A stretch of 34,668 bases of DNA, from positions 1 to 34,668 of the forward strand of contig JABIFY010000032.1 in NCBI GenBank assembly GCA_018650465.1, in the 5' to 3' direction. The notes beneath the pieces were generated by a model. The model made no database searches, had not been told where the DNA came from, and saw only the letters and a list, made by a program, of their open reading frames with translations. The DNA comes from Alphaproteobacteria bacterium (GTDB taxonomy: Bacteria; Pseudomonadota; Alphaproteobacteria; UBA2966). The position numbers and the translations under genes are program-made. Shown here one piece after another: positions 8,556-18,189 of this stretch; positions within the stretch are counted from its first letter, which is position 1, and every line of letters begins with the position of its first letter.

Positions 8556-9101
8556 ATGCGAGTGAATTTCAGCAGAAATGCCGCAGGATATGTGTTTTTT
8601 TGCTTTCTGGCCATGTTTGCTGCTCCAGTGGCGGCAAACAGCCCCATGCAGAACTTTGTCTGGCACAAAACGCCCGTCGATGTGGTGGATATTGGCTTTA
8701 AGGACGGCGCGGGCAAAGTACTTCATTTAAGTGACTTCAAAGGTCGCGTGGTGTTGCTGAATTTCTGGGCCACCTGGTGTGCGCCCTGTCGGCGGGAAAT
8801 GCCGGACCTGGATGCCCTGCACAAAAAATATGGCGGCAAGGATTTTCTAGTGTTGGCTCTGTCGCAGGATCGCAAGGGGTTGGAGGCTGTGAAGGAATTT
8901 TATGGGGAAGTCGATGTGAAATCGCTTGAGCTCTACATCGACCAGAAAGCCCGCACCGGTCGCAAACTCCGGGTGCCAGGCTTGCCAACAACAATTCTGC
9001 TGAGCCGCAAGGGCCAGGAAATCGGTCGCCTCGTCGGCCCTGCCGAGTGGTTTTCCGAGGACGCGCAAAAGATTGTCGAGAAGGCAATAAACCTAAACTA
9101 A
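8556..9101 (+). CDS. TlpA-like periplasmic thioredoxin
   Basis: A 181-residue exported thiol-disulfide oxidoreductase. The N-terminus has a positively charged start and a hydrophobic core (about 10-27), so it is either a signal peptide cut near VAA-NS or a membrane anchor. A TlpA/ResA-type thioredoxin domain follows, with the active site WCAPC (C75, C78) and the cis-proline loop GLPTTI. I start at the ATG at 8556, which has AAAGG eight bases upstream. An in-frame TTG at 8529 lacks such a site and would bury the signal peptide. Likely roles are reduction of periplasmic thiols or cytochrome c maturation. Placement divergent from argH is common in alphaproteobacteria. The last 9 bp overlap the end of the oppositely oriented oxidoreductase gene. 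Confidence 0.9.
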   Translation: MRVNFSRNAAGYVFFCFLAMFAAPVAANSPMQNFVWHKTPVDVVDIGFKDGAGKVLHLSDFKGRVVLLNFWATWCAPCRREMPDLDALHKKYGGKDFLVLALSQDRKGLEAVKEFYGEVDVKSLELYIDQKARTGRKLRVPGLPTTILLSRKGQEIGRLVGPAEWFSEDAQKIVEKAINLN

Positions 9102-10064
9102 AATGGCTCGGCCGATTAATTTGCGATCCATGATCAAGTTCAGGTATTCAGGCGCTTTTTCCAACGGGCCATCCACGGCGATGCGTGGGTGGATTTTGCC
9201 GCTTTGATACCAATCCAATAATGTATCGACCGTTTGTTGCATCAGGTGCGGCTGGCGATAGCGGTAATAGCTCATCACCATGCCGAGCGCGCGGCGATTT
9301 TTAACCAACAGACGATTGGATGGGATTTTTGGTATCTCGCCACCGGCGAATCCGATGATCACGTGCCGTGCGCCCCAAGCGAGGCTGCTCAGCACGTCGG
9401 GAAACAAACTGCCCATCACCGGATCGAAAGCAACGTTGACGCCCTCGCCGTTCGTCAACTCCTTCACCGCTTCCTTCAATGAGCAAGTGATATAGTTGAT
9501 GCCCTCGTCGGCACCGTGTTCAGTGGCGATAGCCAGCCGCTCCTCCGAGCTGGCAACCGCGATGACGCGTGCGCCAAGTGCCTTGGCACATTCCACTGCA
9601 GCCAGGCCAACTGCACCGGTGGCGCCGGTAATCAAAACCGTGTCGCCCGCCGTGACCTGGCCTTCCCAGTGAATGCCGCAATGGGCCGTTGTATAGGCCA
9701 TGCCAAGTGCCGCAGCCGCCTTGAAATCAACGTCCGCAGGGATTGGCCAGACCTGGCTTTCTTTAACTAATGCGAACTCGCCCCAGCCGCCACCCTCGTT
9801 GATCGATATCACCGGCGTGCCAACTTTTGGGCCTTCAACGCCTTCGCCCAGGGCCGCCACGGTACCGGCGATTTCCATACCGGGCACATAGGGCATGTCG
9901 TGCTTGATTTGATGTTTGCCGGCCAGTTGCAAGCCGTCATGAAAGGCCACACCGGCGGCCTTGACGGCGATCAGAAGCTCGCCAGGACCGACAACGGGTT
10001 TCGGGAATTCACCAATTTCCAGGTTATCGGGGGTGCCGTAACGACGAGAAAATACAGCCCGCAT
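9093..10064 (-). CDS. NADPH:quinone oxidoreductase-type MDR enzyme
   Basis: A 323-residue medium-chain dehydrogenase/reductase of the zinc-free quinone reductase type. The N-terminal GroES-like domain contains PGMEIAGTV (about 61-69). The nucleotide-binding Rossmann loop is GATGAVG at residues 147-153. There is no catalytic zinc cysteine set. The substrate cannot be told from sequence; enoyl-CoA or quinone-like carbonyls are possible. It is 24 bp behind hbd and closes the etfB-etfA-hbd operon, so a part in acyl-CoA metabolism is plausible. Confidence 0.85.
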   Translation of the reverse strand: MRAVFSRRYGTPDNLEIGEFPKPVVGPGELLIAVKAAGVAFHDGLQLAGKHQIKHDMPYVPGMEIAGTVAALGEGVEGPKVGTPVISINEGGGWGEFALVKESQVWPIPADVDFKAAAALGMAYTTAHCGIHWEGQVTAGDTVLITGATGAVGLAAVECAKALGARVIAVASSEERLAIATEHGADEGINYITCSLKEAVKELTNGEGVNVAFDPVMGSLFPDVLSSLAWGARHVIIGFAGGEIPKIPSNRLLVKNRRALGMVMSYYRYRQPHLMQQTVDTLLDWYQSGKIHPRIAVDGPLEKAPEYLNLIMDRKLIGRAILV

Positions 10065-10088
10065 AGTGTTTTTACCGCGTTGCTGCCT

Positions 10089-10967
10089 TTACCGCGTAGG
10101 CACAGGTACTTCGGTTGTGTAGTCGTAAAAACCGCGATTGACCTTGCGGCCAACCCAACCAGCTTCGACATATTTGACGAGCAGCGGGCAGGGGCGGTAT
10201 TTGGTATCGGCCAGACCGTCATACAAGACCTGCATAATCGCGAGACACGTATCCAGGCCGATGAAGTCCGCCAGTTGCAATGGCCCCATGGGGTGGTTGG
10301 CACCAAGGCGCATGGCCGTGTCGATGGCGTCGACCGAACCCACACCTTCATACAGGGTGTAGATGGCTTCGTTGATCATGGGCAGCAAAATACGGTTGAC
10401 CATGAAGGCCGGGAAATCTTCTGAGCTGACCGGGGTTTTGTTCAGCTTGAGTGTCAATTCACGGATGGCATCAAACGTTTCTGCCGATGTTGTAATGCCG
10501 CGGATCAATTCGACCAGCTGCATGACAGGTACCGGGTTCATGAAGTGCATGCCGGCAAATCGATCAGGCCGGTCGGTAATTGCAGCCAGACGCGTGATCG
10601 AAATCGATGAAGTGTTGGTGGCGACAATTGCCGATTCTTTGAGACGCGGGCAAAGGTCCACAAGAATTTTCTTCTTGATTTCCTCGTTCTCGACGGCAGA
10701 TTCAATGGCCAGATCAACATCACCAAAGTCGTCCAGCGTTGTCGACGTTGTGACACGTCCAAGGGCTGCGACCATTTCATCTTCAGACATCTTGCCGCGC
10801 CCGACCAGGCGCTGCATGTTCTTTTCCATGGTGGCGATACCCTTGTCCAGGCTTTCCTGGCTAAGGTCAGACAGCAGTACCTCGAAGCCTGACTGGGCAA
10901 AAACATGGGCAATACCGTTACCCATTTGCCCGGCGCCGATGATGCCGACTTTGCTGATGTTGGTCAT
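10089..10967 (-). CDS. hbd: 3-hydroxybutyryl-CoA dehydrogenase
   Basis: A 292-residue enzyme interconverting (S)-3-hydroxybutyryl-CoA and acetoacetyl-CoA with NAD(P). The Rossmann loop GAGQMG is at residues 11-16. The family signature appears as HFMNPVPVMQLVE with the catalytic histidine. NTSSISI precedes it, and the C-terminal dimerisation domain contains FMVNRILLPMINEA. Length is that of the stand-alone bacterial enzymes (PaaH/Hbd), without a fused hydratase. It lies 52 bp after etfA. Its product can feed crotonyl-CoA formation, the entry to the ethylmalonyl-CoA genes at 26-31 kb, or butyrate/PHB turnover. Confidence 0.92.
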   Translation of the reverse strand: MTNISKVGIIGAGQMGNGIAHVFAQSGFEVLLSDLSQESLDKGIATMEKNMQRLVGRGKMSEDEMVAALGRVTTSTTLDDFGDVDLAIESAVENEEIKKKILVDLCPRLKESAIVATNTSSISITRLAAITDRPDRFAGMHFMNPVPVMQLVELIRGITTSAETFDAIRELTLKLNKTPVSSEDFPAFMVNRILLPMINEAIYTLYEGVGSVDAIDTAMRLGANHPMGPLQLADFIGLDTCLAIMQVLYDGLADTKYRPCPLLVKYVEAGWVGRKVNRGFYDYTTEVPVPTR

Positions 10968-11019
10968 ACTTTAACTTTCTTACGCAGCTATTTTGAAAAC
11001 TGCTTTTATAGACTGACTT

Positions 11020-11964
11020 TTAAAGACCGATTTTGGCAAGTTCTTCTTCAAGTTCAGGCACCGCCTTGAACAAATCCGCCACCAGACCAAAATCAGCAAC
11101 CTGGAAAATGGGTGCTTCTTCATCTTTATTGATGGCCACGATGACCTTGCTGTCTTTCATGCCGGCCAGATGCTGGATAGCACCAGAGATGCCAACGGCA
11201 ACATAAAGGTCAGGTGCGACGATTTTGCCGGTTTGGCCAACCTGATAATCGTTGGGCACAAAGCCTGCGTCAACGGCAGCGCGACTGGCGCCAACGGCGG
11301 CACCAAGCTTGTCAGCAATACGTTCCAGCATGGGGAAGTTGTCGCCGGACTGCATGCCACGACCACCAGAGATGATGACGCTGGCCGAGGTCAATTCCGG
11401 ACGCTCGGATTTAGAAAGTTCCCGACCGACGAAGCTGGAAATACCAGGGTCACCAGCAGCGGCAATGCTTTCAACGACAGCCGAACCACCTTCAGGCGCA
11501 GCCTTTTCAAAGGCCGTACCGCGCACGGTCATGATCTTGATGGCGTCACTGGACTGCACGGTGGCCATGGCGTTACCGGCATAGATGGGGCGCACAAATG
11601 TGTCTTCAGAAACAACTTCCGTGATTTCCGATATCTGGGCAACGTCCAGCAAGGCAGCGACACGTGGCATGATATTTTTTGCCGATGTGGTGGCCGGGGC
11701 CAGCACCGCACTATAATCACCAGCCAGACCCTTGATCAGGTCAGCCATGGGCTCAGCCAGGGCATATTCATAAGCCGCGTCATCCGCAACCAGAACCTTG
11801 GCAACACCGTCGACTTTGGCGGCGGCTTCACCGACGCCAGCACAACCGGCACCGGCGACGAGAACATGAATGTCACCACCCAGGGCTTTTGCGGTGGTCA
11901 CAACATTAAGTGTTGCTTCCTTGAGTTCAGCATTATCGTGTTCAGAAATGACCAATACAGACAT
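11020..11964 (-). CDS. etfA: Electron transfer flavoprotein alpha subunit
   Basis: A 314-residue FAD-binding subunit of the EtfAB heterodimer, which takes electrons from acyl-CoA dehydrogenases and passes them to ETF:quinone oxidoreductase. The C-terminal FAD domain shows the family pattern, with [20 protein letters not shown] followed by IQHLAG and [14 protein letters not shown]. An adenine-nucleotide-type alpha/beta N-terminal domain precedes it. The start codon shares its A with the etfB stop (TGATG), so translation is coupled. The likely donor encoded in this window is Mcd. Confidence 0.96.
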   Translation of the reverse strand: MSVLVISEHDNAELKEATLNVVTTAKALGGDIHVLVAGAGCAGVGEAAAKVDGVAKVLVADDAAYEYALAEPMADLIKGLAGDYSAVLAPATTSAKNIMPRVAALLDVAQISEITEVVSEDTFVRPIYAGNAMATVQSSDAIKIMTVRGTAFEKAAPEGGSAVVESIAAAGDPGISSFVGRELSKSERPELTSASVIISGGRGMQSGDNFPMLERIADKLGAAVGASRAAVDAGFVPNDYQVGQTGKIVAPDLYVAVGISGAIQHLAGMKDSKVIVAINKDEEAPIFQVADFGLVADLFKAVPELEEELAKIGL

Positions 11965-12713
11965 CAGATTACCCCTGCTTCGTTACGCAACTTGTCAACC
12001 AGCTGGGCGACGTCTTCGACGATGACACCGGCTTCACGTTTTGGCGGCTCTTCAACTTTGATCGTCGTCAGGCGTGGCGCCGTATCAACACCCATATCTT
12101 CAGGTGATTTTTCATCAATCGGCTTTTTCTTGGCTTTCATGATGTTGGGCAAGCTGGCGTAACGTGGCTCGTTCAGGCGCAGGTCAGTGGTCACAATGCA
12201 GGGCATGTTGATCTCGATTGTTTCAAGACCACCATCAACCTCGCGGGTAACCTTTGCCTTGTCGCCGGCAATCTCGACCTTTGATGCAAAGGTGGCTTGC
12301 GGCCAGCCCAGCAAGGCGGCCAGCATCTGACCTGTCTGATTGCTGTCATCATCGATGGCTTGCTTGCCCAGAATGATCAGGCCAGGCTGCTCTTCGTCGA
12401 CCACGGCTTTCATCAGTTTGGCAACGGCCAGCGGCTGTAGTTCGTCGTCGGTTTTGACCAAAACACCGCGATCAGCACCCATGGCAAGGGCGGTTCGAAT
12501 TGTTTCCTGGCACTGTTGTGGGCCCATGGACACAGCGACGATTTCCTCGGCGGTCCCGGCTTCTTTCAAGCGAATGGCTTCTTCAATGGCAATTTCATCA
12601 AAGGGGTTCATGGACATCTTGACGTTGGCCGTCTCGACACCAGTGTTATCGGCTTTCACGCGCACCTTGACGTTATAGTCAATCACTCGTTTGACCGCGA
12701 CGAGTACTTTCAT
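11964..12713 (-). CDS. etfB: Electron transfer flavoprotein beta subunit
   Basis: A 249-residue AMP-binding subunit. It begins [20 protein letters not shown], the standard EtfB start, and contains [16 protein letters not shown] and the signature region [21 protein letters not shown] start at 12713, where GGAG lies about ten bases upstream; the upstream in-frame extension to 12869 has no homologous look. It overlaps etfA by 1 bp. The 269-bp gap before it (12714-12982) should hold the operon promoter. There I see only a weak GGCAC/GTGCC hairpin at 12795-12812. Confidence 0.96.
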   Translation of the reverse strand: MKVLVAVKRVIDYNVKVRVKADNTGVETANVKMSMNPFDEIAIEEAIRLKEAGTAEEIVAVSMGPQQCQETIRTALAMGADRGVLVKTDDELQPLAVAKLMKAVVDEEQPGLIILGKQAIDDDSNQTGQMLAALLGWPQATFASKVEIAGDKAKVTREVDGGLETIEINMPCIVTTDLRLNEPRYASLPNIMKAKKKPIDEKSPEDMGVDTAPRLTTIKVEEPPKREAGVIVEDVAQLVDKLRNEAGVI

Positions 12714-12982
12714 TCGCTCGCATCTCCAAAAAGTAAAAAAGGGACGGCACACAGACTGCTTTGCCCGCGCCATCTTGATCCGGAAACTTGACCTGGCACC
12801 AAGAGTAGTGCCGGTGGGGGGGCCAGTTTTATCGCAGTGCAGCATATTGCCGGGTTTTGAGGCTGTCAATGAGTTCCGAAACGGTCAAATCGGGAGAAAA
12901 CAGCCGTTTTTTCGCGTCTCTCAAAGATTCTGGCAGGCGATAAGGTTATTTCCGGGGACCGACAGCGAATTTCCGGATACTT

Positions 12983-14980
12983 TCAGGCCGCAGACAAGGT
13001 GCGTTCGGCCGGAAAGGTCAGGATGACAGTTGTGCCGTGGTCTAATTCGCTTTCCAAAAGCAACGTGCCACCGTGCAATTCCATGAAAGACTTGCACAAG
13101 GGAAGTCCGAGGCCCGTGCCTTCCTGATCCCGTGTCATGACATCTGCCACCTGTCCAAATGGTTTCAGGGCAATTTCTATTTCATCTGGTGCCAGACCTT
13201 TGCCCTTGTCGCTAATCCGGATAATCATTCTACCGGTTACGTCGCGCCCGACATGGCTTACGACCTGACTGTTGCGGGGCGAAAATTTTATGGCGTTTGT
13301 CAGCAGGTTCAGCAGGATCTGCTTGAGCCGCATTTGATCCGCATAAAGTCCAGGGCTCTCGTCGGGGACATCTATTTCCAGTTCAATGCCCGCGGCGCTG
13401 GCGGCGTGACGAACAACGGATACGGCGTCTTCGATCACCAGCTTGAGGTCAACTTCTTCTTCATGGATTTCCATTTCGTCGGCTTCGACCTTGGACAAAT
13501 CCAGAATACTATTGATCAGGTCGAGCAAATAGGTGCCGGATCCATGAATATCCGAGGCATATTGCAGATACTTTTCGTGGCCGAGGGATCCAAACAACTG
13601 CTTTTTCAGTATTTCCGAAAAGCCAATGACCGCATTCAGTGGCGTCCTCAGCTCGTGGCTCATGTTCGCCAGAAAATCGGATTTGGCCTGGCTGGCATGT
13701 TCGGCGATGGCCTGGGCCTCCTTGATTTCAAGTAAATTACTTTCCTTGACCTCAATCGCCGTATCCCGAAATACAGTCAGGGCTTTGGCCATGCGACCGA
13801 TTTCGTCCCCACCACCCTTGGGCAGGTCGCTCTTCAGGTCACCTTTGGCAATCGACAACATGGCGTCACTCAGGGCGGTCAGGCGGGCGATCAGATTACG
13901 TTGCACATACAGCCAGATCACAAGGATAGAACAGACCAGGCTCAGGAAGACGGTGATGTACAGAACCTGACGGCTACGTTCCTGCACGTCACGGGCTTCC
14001 ATGGTTTCGACTTCGATGGCACCAATGGCACCTGCAACCAGTTGTTCGACCGAAACAGACAGATCTTTTGACAGCCTGATATTTTCAGCAACGAGACGCT
14101 CACTTCTGGCGAGGATTTTGAGCTCATCCCTGCGCGCCTGGGGGATGCCTTTGGGGCCGTCGATAAAGGATCCAAACGCTTCGATCCGTGGATCAAGTCG
14201 TTCCTTGATGTCATCATCCATCAAACTGACGGCTTTGGCCAAAGACGAATACTGGCGTTTCAGGGGCAACAAATAAAGTTTGATGTCGGCAACACCGGCG
14301 CTGTTCGAAATATCCAGAAGGGTGTCATATACCGAAATATTTGCCAGTTGTGCCAGGGGGGACGGGGCCGAAGCGACAATTCGCAAAGCCTTGTTCTGGC
14401 CACTTTTTTGCTGAATGTCGAAATGAGACTTGTTCCCGAGATTCTGTCCAAGACTGCGAATGCCGGGTGACAGGTACCGGCCGATCCTTTTGTGTTCAAC
14501 TGACAGCTTTCGCAGCAAGGTTTTTTTCCGTTCGCTGGCGACAATCCTGTTCGCAACCAGCAGGTCAAGTTGCTCAAAATTATCGATAATTTGGCGAACA
14601 AAACGAGCCAGGGTCAACACGGTTTCGTGGTCGGCATAATCTGTTTTTAACTCTGACAGAATGTCGGTCAGGCGACCCGCATTCTGGCTGATGTCCTTGA
14701 AGATATTTTTTCGGCGCAACATTGTATCCGAGGCCATAAGCAAAGGCGCATAGGGCAACAGGCGTTCTGCCTGGTTCGACAGCTTGAGGGATGTCAGCGC
14801 AGTGGGCACCTGGTGGCGGGTAATCCTGGTAATCGCCTTGTCGACGGTGAAAAAGGAAAACAAGGAAACACCCGCCGCGATAAAGGCGAAGGCACTGATC
14901 CCGATGAAGGCGAACAGCAGTCGTCTGCCAAGACCAAATCTTTCCCTAAACCCTGATTTCAGAAATATGTTCGCAGACAT
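12983..14980 (-). CDS. TorS-like membrane histidine kinase
   Basis: A 665-residue sensor kinase. Membrane segments at about 20-44 and 338-360 enclose a largely helical periplasmic sensor of about 290 residues. A HAMP domain follows (about 358-412, with GGGDEIGRMAKAL), then a short coiled linker and the HisKA domain with the phosphorylated H442 in SHELRTPLNA. The ATPase domain has N562 in the N box, DKGKG at 591-595 and GTGLGLP at 621-627. No receiver domain is fused and no response regulator gene is nearby. The gene follows a periplasmic binding protein gene by 9 bp. The long helical sensor and the linker sequence resemble TorS, which senses through a partner binding protein. The ligand is unknown. 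Confidence 0.9.
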   Translation of the reverse strand: MSANIFLKSGFRERFGLGRRLLFAFIGISAFAFIAAGVSLFSFFTVDKAITRITRHQVPTALTSLKLSNQAERLLPYAPLLMASDTMLRRKNIFKDISQNAGRLTDILSELKTDYADHETVLTLARFVRQIIDNFEQLDLLVANRIVASERKKTLLRKLSVEHKRIGRYLSPGIRSLGQNLGNKSHFDIQQKSGQNKALRIVASAPSPLAQLANISVYDTLLDISNSAGVADIKLYLLPLKRQYSSLAKAVSLMDDDIKERLDPRIEAFGSFIDGPKGIPQARRDELKILARSERLVAENIRLSKDLSVSVEQLVAGAIGAIEVETMEARDVQERSRQVLYITVFLSLVCSILVIWLYVQRNLIARLTALSDAMLSIAKGDLKSDLPKGGGDEIGRMAKALTVFRDTAIEVKESNLLEIKEAQAIAEHASQAKSDFLANMSHELRTPLNAVIGFSEILKKQLFGSLGHEKYLQYASDIHGSGTYLLDLINSILDLSKVEADEMEIHEEEVDLKLVIEDAVSVVRHAASAAGIELEIDVPDESPGLYADQMRLKQILLNLLTNAIKFSPRNSQVVSHVGRDVTGRMIIRISDKGKGLAPDEIEIALKPFGQVADVMTRDQEGTGLGLPLCKSFMELHGGTLLLESELDHGTTVILTFPAERTLSAA

Positions 14981-14989
14981 TTCAGCTTA

Positions 14990-16132
14990 TCACTGCTCTC
15001 CAACGGGCTTGAACTTGCCGGCCGTCCACTCATACCAGCTCCAGCCCGGAATGCCGGTAAGGTCACCGTTGTCATCGAAGCCGATTTTACCCAGGACGGT
15101 ATCGTACGTGGCTTTGTGCATGTGGTCGGAAACCTTGTCCATCTTCAGGCTATTGATTTGTTCCACTGCCTGGGCCCACACCTGAACAGCCGCATAGGCA
15201 TAGAGGGTATAACCACCGGGTTCAAAGTTTTCCTTTCGAAAATTTTCCACAGCGGAAAGTGCCGATGGTTTTTTTCGATAATCGGGGACAAAGGTAAAGC
15301 GCGTCCCTTGTCCGCTGGCTCCCGCCGTCAACCAGAAAGCCTTGCCTGAAATGCCATCCCCGGAAACAAGAGAAAATTTCAGACCCTGATCCAGCGCCAG
15401 CAATAATAAATTGCTGACGTCCTCGTCATAACCACCCACATAGACAACGTCCACGGCGTGGGCTTTCAGCTGATCAACAACTTGCTGATAGTCACCCTTC
15501 GCCGCGGTATAGCCGCCATAATAAACTTCCTGCACTTTCAGGGCGTTCAAATGCTTTTTTGTGTTTTGGGCGAGGCCCGTGCCATAGGCGTCGTTGTCGT
15601 GCAGGATGGCAATTTTTTGTGTTCCCCAGTCACGGGCAAGGTAGTCGGCGGCTACTTTTCCCTGCTGGTCATCCCGACCGATGAGACGAAAGATATTTTT
15701 TCCGCCTTCATCGGTAAACTGGGTTGCCGTTGAACCGGGGGAAATCATCAAGATGTCATGGGCAGTATAAACGGCCCTGGCGGCGATGGATGTACTTGAA
15801 CAATAATGACCAACAACCATGACAACCTTGTCGCTCGCAAGTTTTTGCGCAGCCGCAACCGCCTGCTCAGGATTGCAGGCGTCGTCCACCTTGATCAGGC
15901 GCACCGATTGCCCCAGTACACCACCGCTGGCATTCAGGTCATCAACGGCATGTTGTACACCCATATCCATTTCCTCGCCGGTCCATTCAAGCTTGCCGGT
16001 CAAGGGGCCACCCAGCCCGATCAATATTTCGGCCGTGGACGGTGCACTTAAAAGCAGGAAAAAGGTAAGTGAAAAAACGTTAATGATCGTCAGGTAAAAT
16101 GAATGTATTGGAAAATATCTAAACTTTGACAC
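14990..16132 (-). CDS. Type 1 periplasmic binding protein (LivJ-like)
   Basis: A 380-residue protein of the Peripla_BP_6 / branched-chain amino-acid-binding fold. The N-terminus has a hydrophobic export segment ending in LLSAPSTAE. The mature part starts with ILIGLGGPLTG and contains the family-like IGRDDQQG and DNDAYGTGLAQ segments, plus two cysteines (DDACNP, GHYCSS) that may form a disulfide. The start is set at GTG 16132, since GGAGG lies eight bases upstream; an ATG at 16192 and another at 16249 would extend into non-export-like sequence. No permease or ATPase gene is present. The next gene, 9 bp on, is a histidine kinase, so this is more likely a sensory partner than a transporter subunit. 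Confidence 0.85.
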   Translation of the reverse strand: MSKFRYFPIHSFYLTIINVFSLTFFLLLSAPSTAEILIGLGGPLTGKLEWTGEEMDMGVQHAVDDLNASGGVLGQSVRLIKVDDACNPEQAVAAAQKLASDKVVMVVGHYCSSTSIAARAVYTAHDILMISPGSTATQFTDEGGKNIFRLIGRDDQQGKVAADYLARDWGTQKIAILHDNDAYGTGLAQNTKKHLNALKVQEVYYGGYTAAKGDYQQVVDQLKAHAVDVVYVGGYDEDVSNLLLLALDQGLKFSLVSGDGISGKAFWLTAGASGQGTRFTFVPDYRKKPSALSAVENFRKENFEPGGYTLYAYAAVQVWAQAVEQINSLKMDKVSDHMHKATYDTVLGKIGFDDNGDLTGIPGWSWYEWTAGKFKPVGEQ

Positions 16133-16140
16133 GATCCCAC

Positions 16141-16145
16141 CCTCC
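16141..16145 (-). promoter_or_regulatory. Ribosome binding site setting the binding protein start
   Basis: The minus strand reads GGAGG here, eight bases before the GTG at 16132. It is the best Shine-Dalgarno match upstream of any candidate start of this gene and makes the protein begin directly at its export signal. Confidence 0.7.
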
Positions 16146-16335
16146 GGGTGTCTGCAACCAAAATAAAAGCCATTCAGGAACAACCTGATCATTACTATTA
16201 CAGGTTGCCGTGCTATATACAACTTTGCAGCCCTCCGGGTTCCAGACACAAATCAGTGACTTGTAATTCGGTTTTTTAGGTCTTAGTTAGACGGCTGTTG
16301 AATGCGCTCTAATCTGAAAGTTTCGATTCCTGGCC

Positions 16336-18123
16336 ATGGAACAGAATAACAATGCCTCAGGCACTGGAAATGCCCGCCGACTTGCGGCTGTTCTATCAGC
16401 CGATATTGTGGATTACACGGAACTGATGCGTGGCGACGACGTCAGCACAACGCAAAATGGCCGACGAAGCCGGATAGAAATTATCGAACCTGCAACAACC
16501 GAGTTTTCAGGCCGCCTGGTCAAACATACAGGCGACGGTTTTTTGGCGGAATTTACCAGTGCTGCGGATGCGGTTCGCTGCGCCATTGCCATCCAGTCCC
16601 GCCAAATAGAATTTAATCAGGCCTTGGCGGAAAACCAGAAATTCTTCTATCGCCTGGGCGTTAATCTGGGCGACATTCTGGCTGATGCCGAAGATATCTA
16701 TGGTGACGGGGTTAATATCGCCGCCCGCATCCGCGCCCTGGCTGCAGCCAATGACGTGCTGCTGTCGGCGGCGGTATATGATCAGGTGCGCAGCAACAGT
16801 GATTTCAGACTTGAGAGCTTTGGCGATCATCAACTGAAGAATATTGCCCGCCCGGTTTCGGTCTGGCGGGTTGGTCGGGGCGAAGAACAAGCACCGCAAG
16901 TGGCAACGCCTGTGCTTAAGGATGATCGACCTTCCATCGCCGTTTTGCCTTTTGAAAACATGTCCGGTGACAGCGATCAGGAATATTTTGCCGATGGCAT
17001 CAGTGAAGACCTGATCACCGACCTGTCAAAAATATCAGGCTTGCACGTGATTGCCCGCAATTCTGTTTTCACCTTCAAGGGCCGGGCCGTGAATGTACCG
17101 GATGTGGCCCGTGATCTGGGTGTGGCATGGGTCATGGAAGGCAGTGTACGCAAGGCCGGTAACCGGGTGCGGGTCACTGCCCAGCTTATTGATGGCAGCA
17201 CCGGCGGTCATCTGTGGGCTGAACGATATGACCGCAATCTGGATGATATCTTTGCCGTGCAGGATGAAATCACGGCCGAGATCGTCAAGGCGCTGAAGGT
17301 CAAACTCTCCCAGGCTGATCAGGAACGGGTGGCCAGGCGCATGCGATCTGATGTTGAAACCTACGATCTATATCTCAAGGCGCGCGAGAAGTTGTTCAGT
17401 GGTGCACCGGAAGATGTGCGTGAATCAATTCCGCTATTAGATCAGATACTTGAGGCTGATCCGAGCTTCACACCTGCCCTGGCCGGTCGCGGCATGGCCA
17501 TGATGGCCCTGTATACCAACCAGTGGACTGATGATCCGGATGGCGCCTTGAAAGAGGCCGTTCGCTGCGCCGAAGCGGCCATGGCCCAGGATGACCAGGA
17601 CCCGGCTGCTTTGTTGTCCATGGGCATTATTTGCATGCTGCAATGCCGCTATGACGAAGCCAGTCAGCATGGACACAAGCTGCTTGAACTCTTGCCAAAC
17701 AAGACCGAAGGGTTTGTATTGCTGGGCAATGTGGCTTTGGCCTGTGGTCATCCTGACGAGGCCATTCGCCAGCTGGAAGCCGGTCGCAATGTCGACCCCT
17801 TGGGGGCGGATATCACGCTGCATATTCTGGGGCAGGCGCTTTACATGGCCGGTGATATGAACAAGGCCGAAGAAACCTTCAAGCACCGCATTGAAGTGAA
17901 CCCGCATACCGACAGCAGCCGTCTGTATCTGGCTTCTATTTATGGCCATCAGGAACGTTTCGAGGAAGCCCGCGAGATGTGGGCGAGCATCTTCTCTGTG
18001 AACCCCGACTATTCCCTGAAGGATCGTGTGGCGGGCTGGCCTTTTCGGGAAGATACTTTCCCCCGACAAATTATCGCCGGTCTTGAGAAAGCAGGCATTG
18101 ATCACCAGATCACCTTCGAGTAG
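16336..18123 (+). CDS. Class III cyclase - TolB-like - TPR protein 1
   Basis: A 595-residue cytoplasmic protein with three regions. Residues 14-180 are a class III nucleotide cyclase domain. The metal aspartates D23 (SADIVDY) and D67 (HTGDGFL), the purine-site lysine K63, and the transition-state residues N127 and R131 (GDGVNIAARIR) are all present, so it is probably active, with ATP the likely substrate. Residues 198-325 are a TolB N-terminal-like domain starting PSIAVLPFENMSG. The rest consists of TPR-like helical repeats. No membrane segment is seen. The gene is followed 66 bp later by a paralogue with the same architecture. It is divergent from the binding protein gene across a 203-bp gap (16133-16335). 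Confidence 0.88.
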   Translation: MEQNNNASGTGNARRLAAVLSADIVDYTELMRGDDVSTTQNGRRSRIEIIEPATTEFSGRLVKHTGDGFLAEFTSAADAVRCAIAIQSRQIEFNQALAENQKFFYRLGVNLGDILADAEDIYGDGVNIAARIRALAAANDVLLSAAVYDQVRSNSDFRLESFGDHQLKNIARPVSVWRVGRGEEQAPQVATPVLKDDRPSIAVLPFENMSGDSDQEYFADGISEDLITDLSKISGLHVIARNSVFTFKGRAVNVPDVARDLGVAWVMEGSVRKAGNRVRVTAQLIDGSTGGHLWAERYDRNLDDIFAVQDEITAEIVKALKVKLSQADQERVARRMRSDVETYDLYLKAREKLFSGAPEDVRESIPLLDQILEADPSFTPALAGRGMAMMALYTNQWTDDPDGALKEAVRCAEAAMAQDDQDPAALLSMGIICMLQCRYDEASQHGHKLLELLPNKTEGFVLLGNVALACGHPDEAIRQLEAGRNVDPLGADITLHILGQALYMAGDMNKAEETFKHRIEVNPHTDSSRLYLASIYGHQERFEEAREMWASIFSVNPDYSLKDRVAGWPFREDTFPRQIIAGLEKAGIDHQITFE

Positions 18124-18189
18124 CCGAAAACATAATTTCTGCTATTGTTGCGGCGTATTCATTTATCTGTTGATTTGAAGCTTTCCTAT

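Noticed and set aside
11170-12162. 330-codon open frame on the plus strand
   Set aside because: It is antisense to etfA and the end of etfB, whose coding is certain; the translation shows no recognisable domain.
12795-12812. GGCAC/GTGCC hairpin upstream of etfB, resembling a piece of the REP core
   Set aside because: The stem has only five pairs and the rest of the REP arms is missing, so the resemblance can be chance.
18145-18189. 15-codon extension of the second cyclase from a TTG codon
   Set aside because: No ribosome binding site. The first cyclase starts directly before the catalytic domain, as does ATG 18190.
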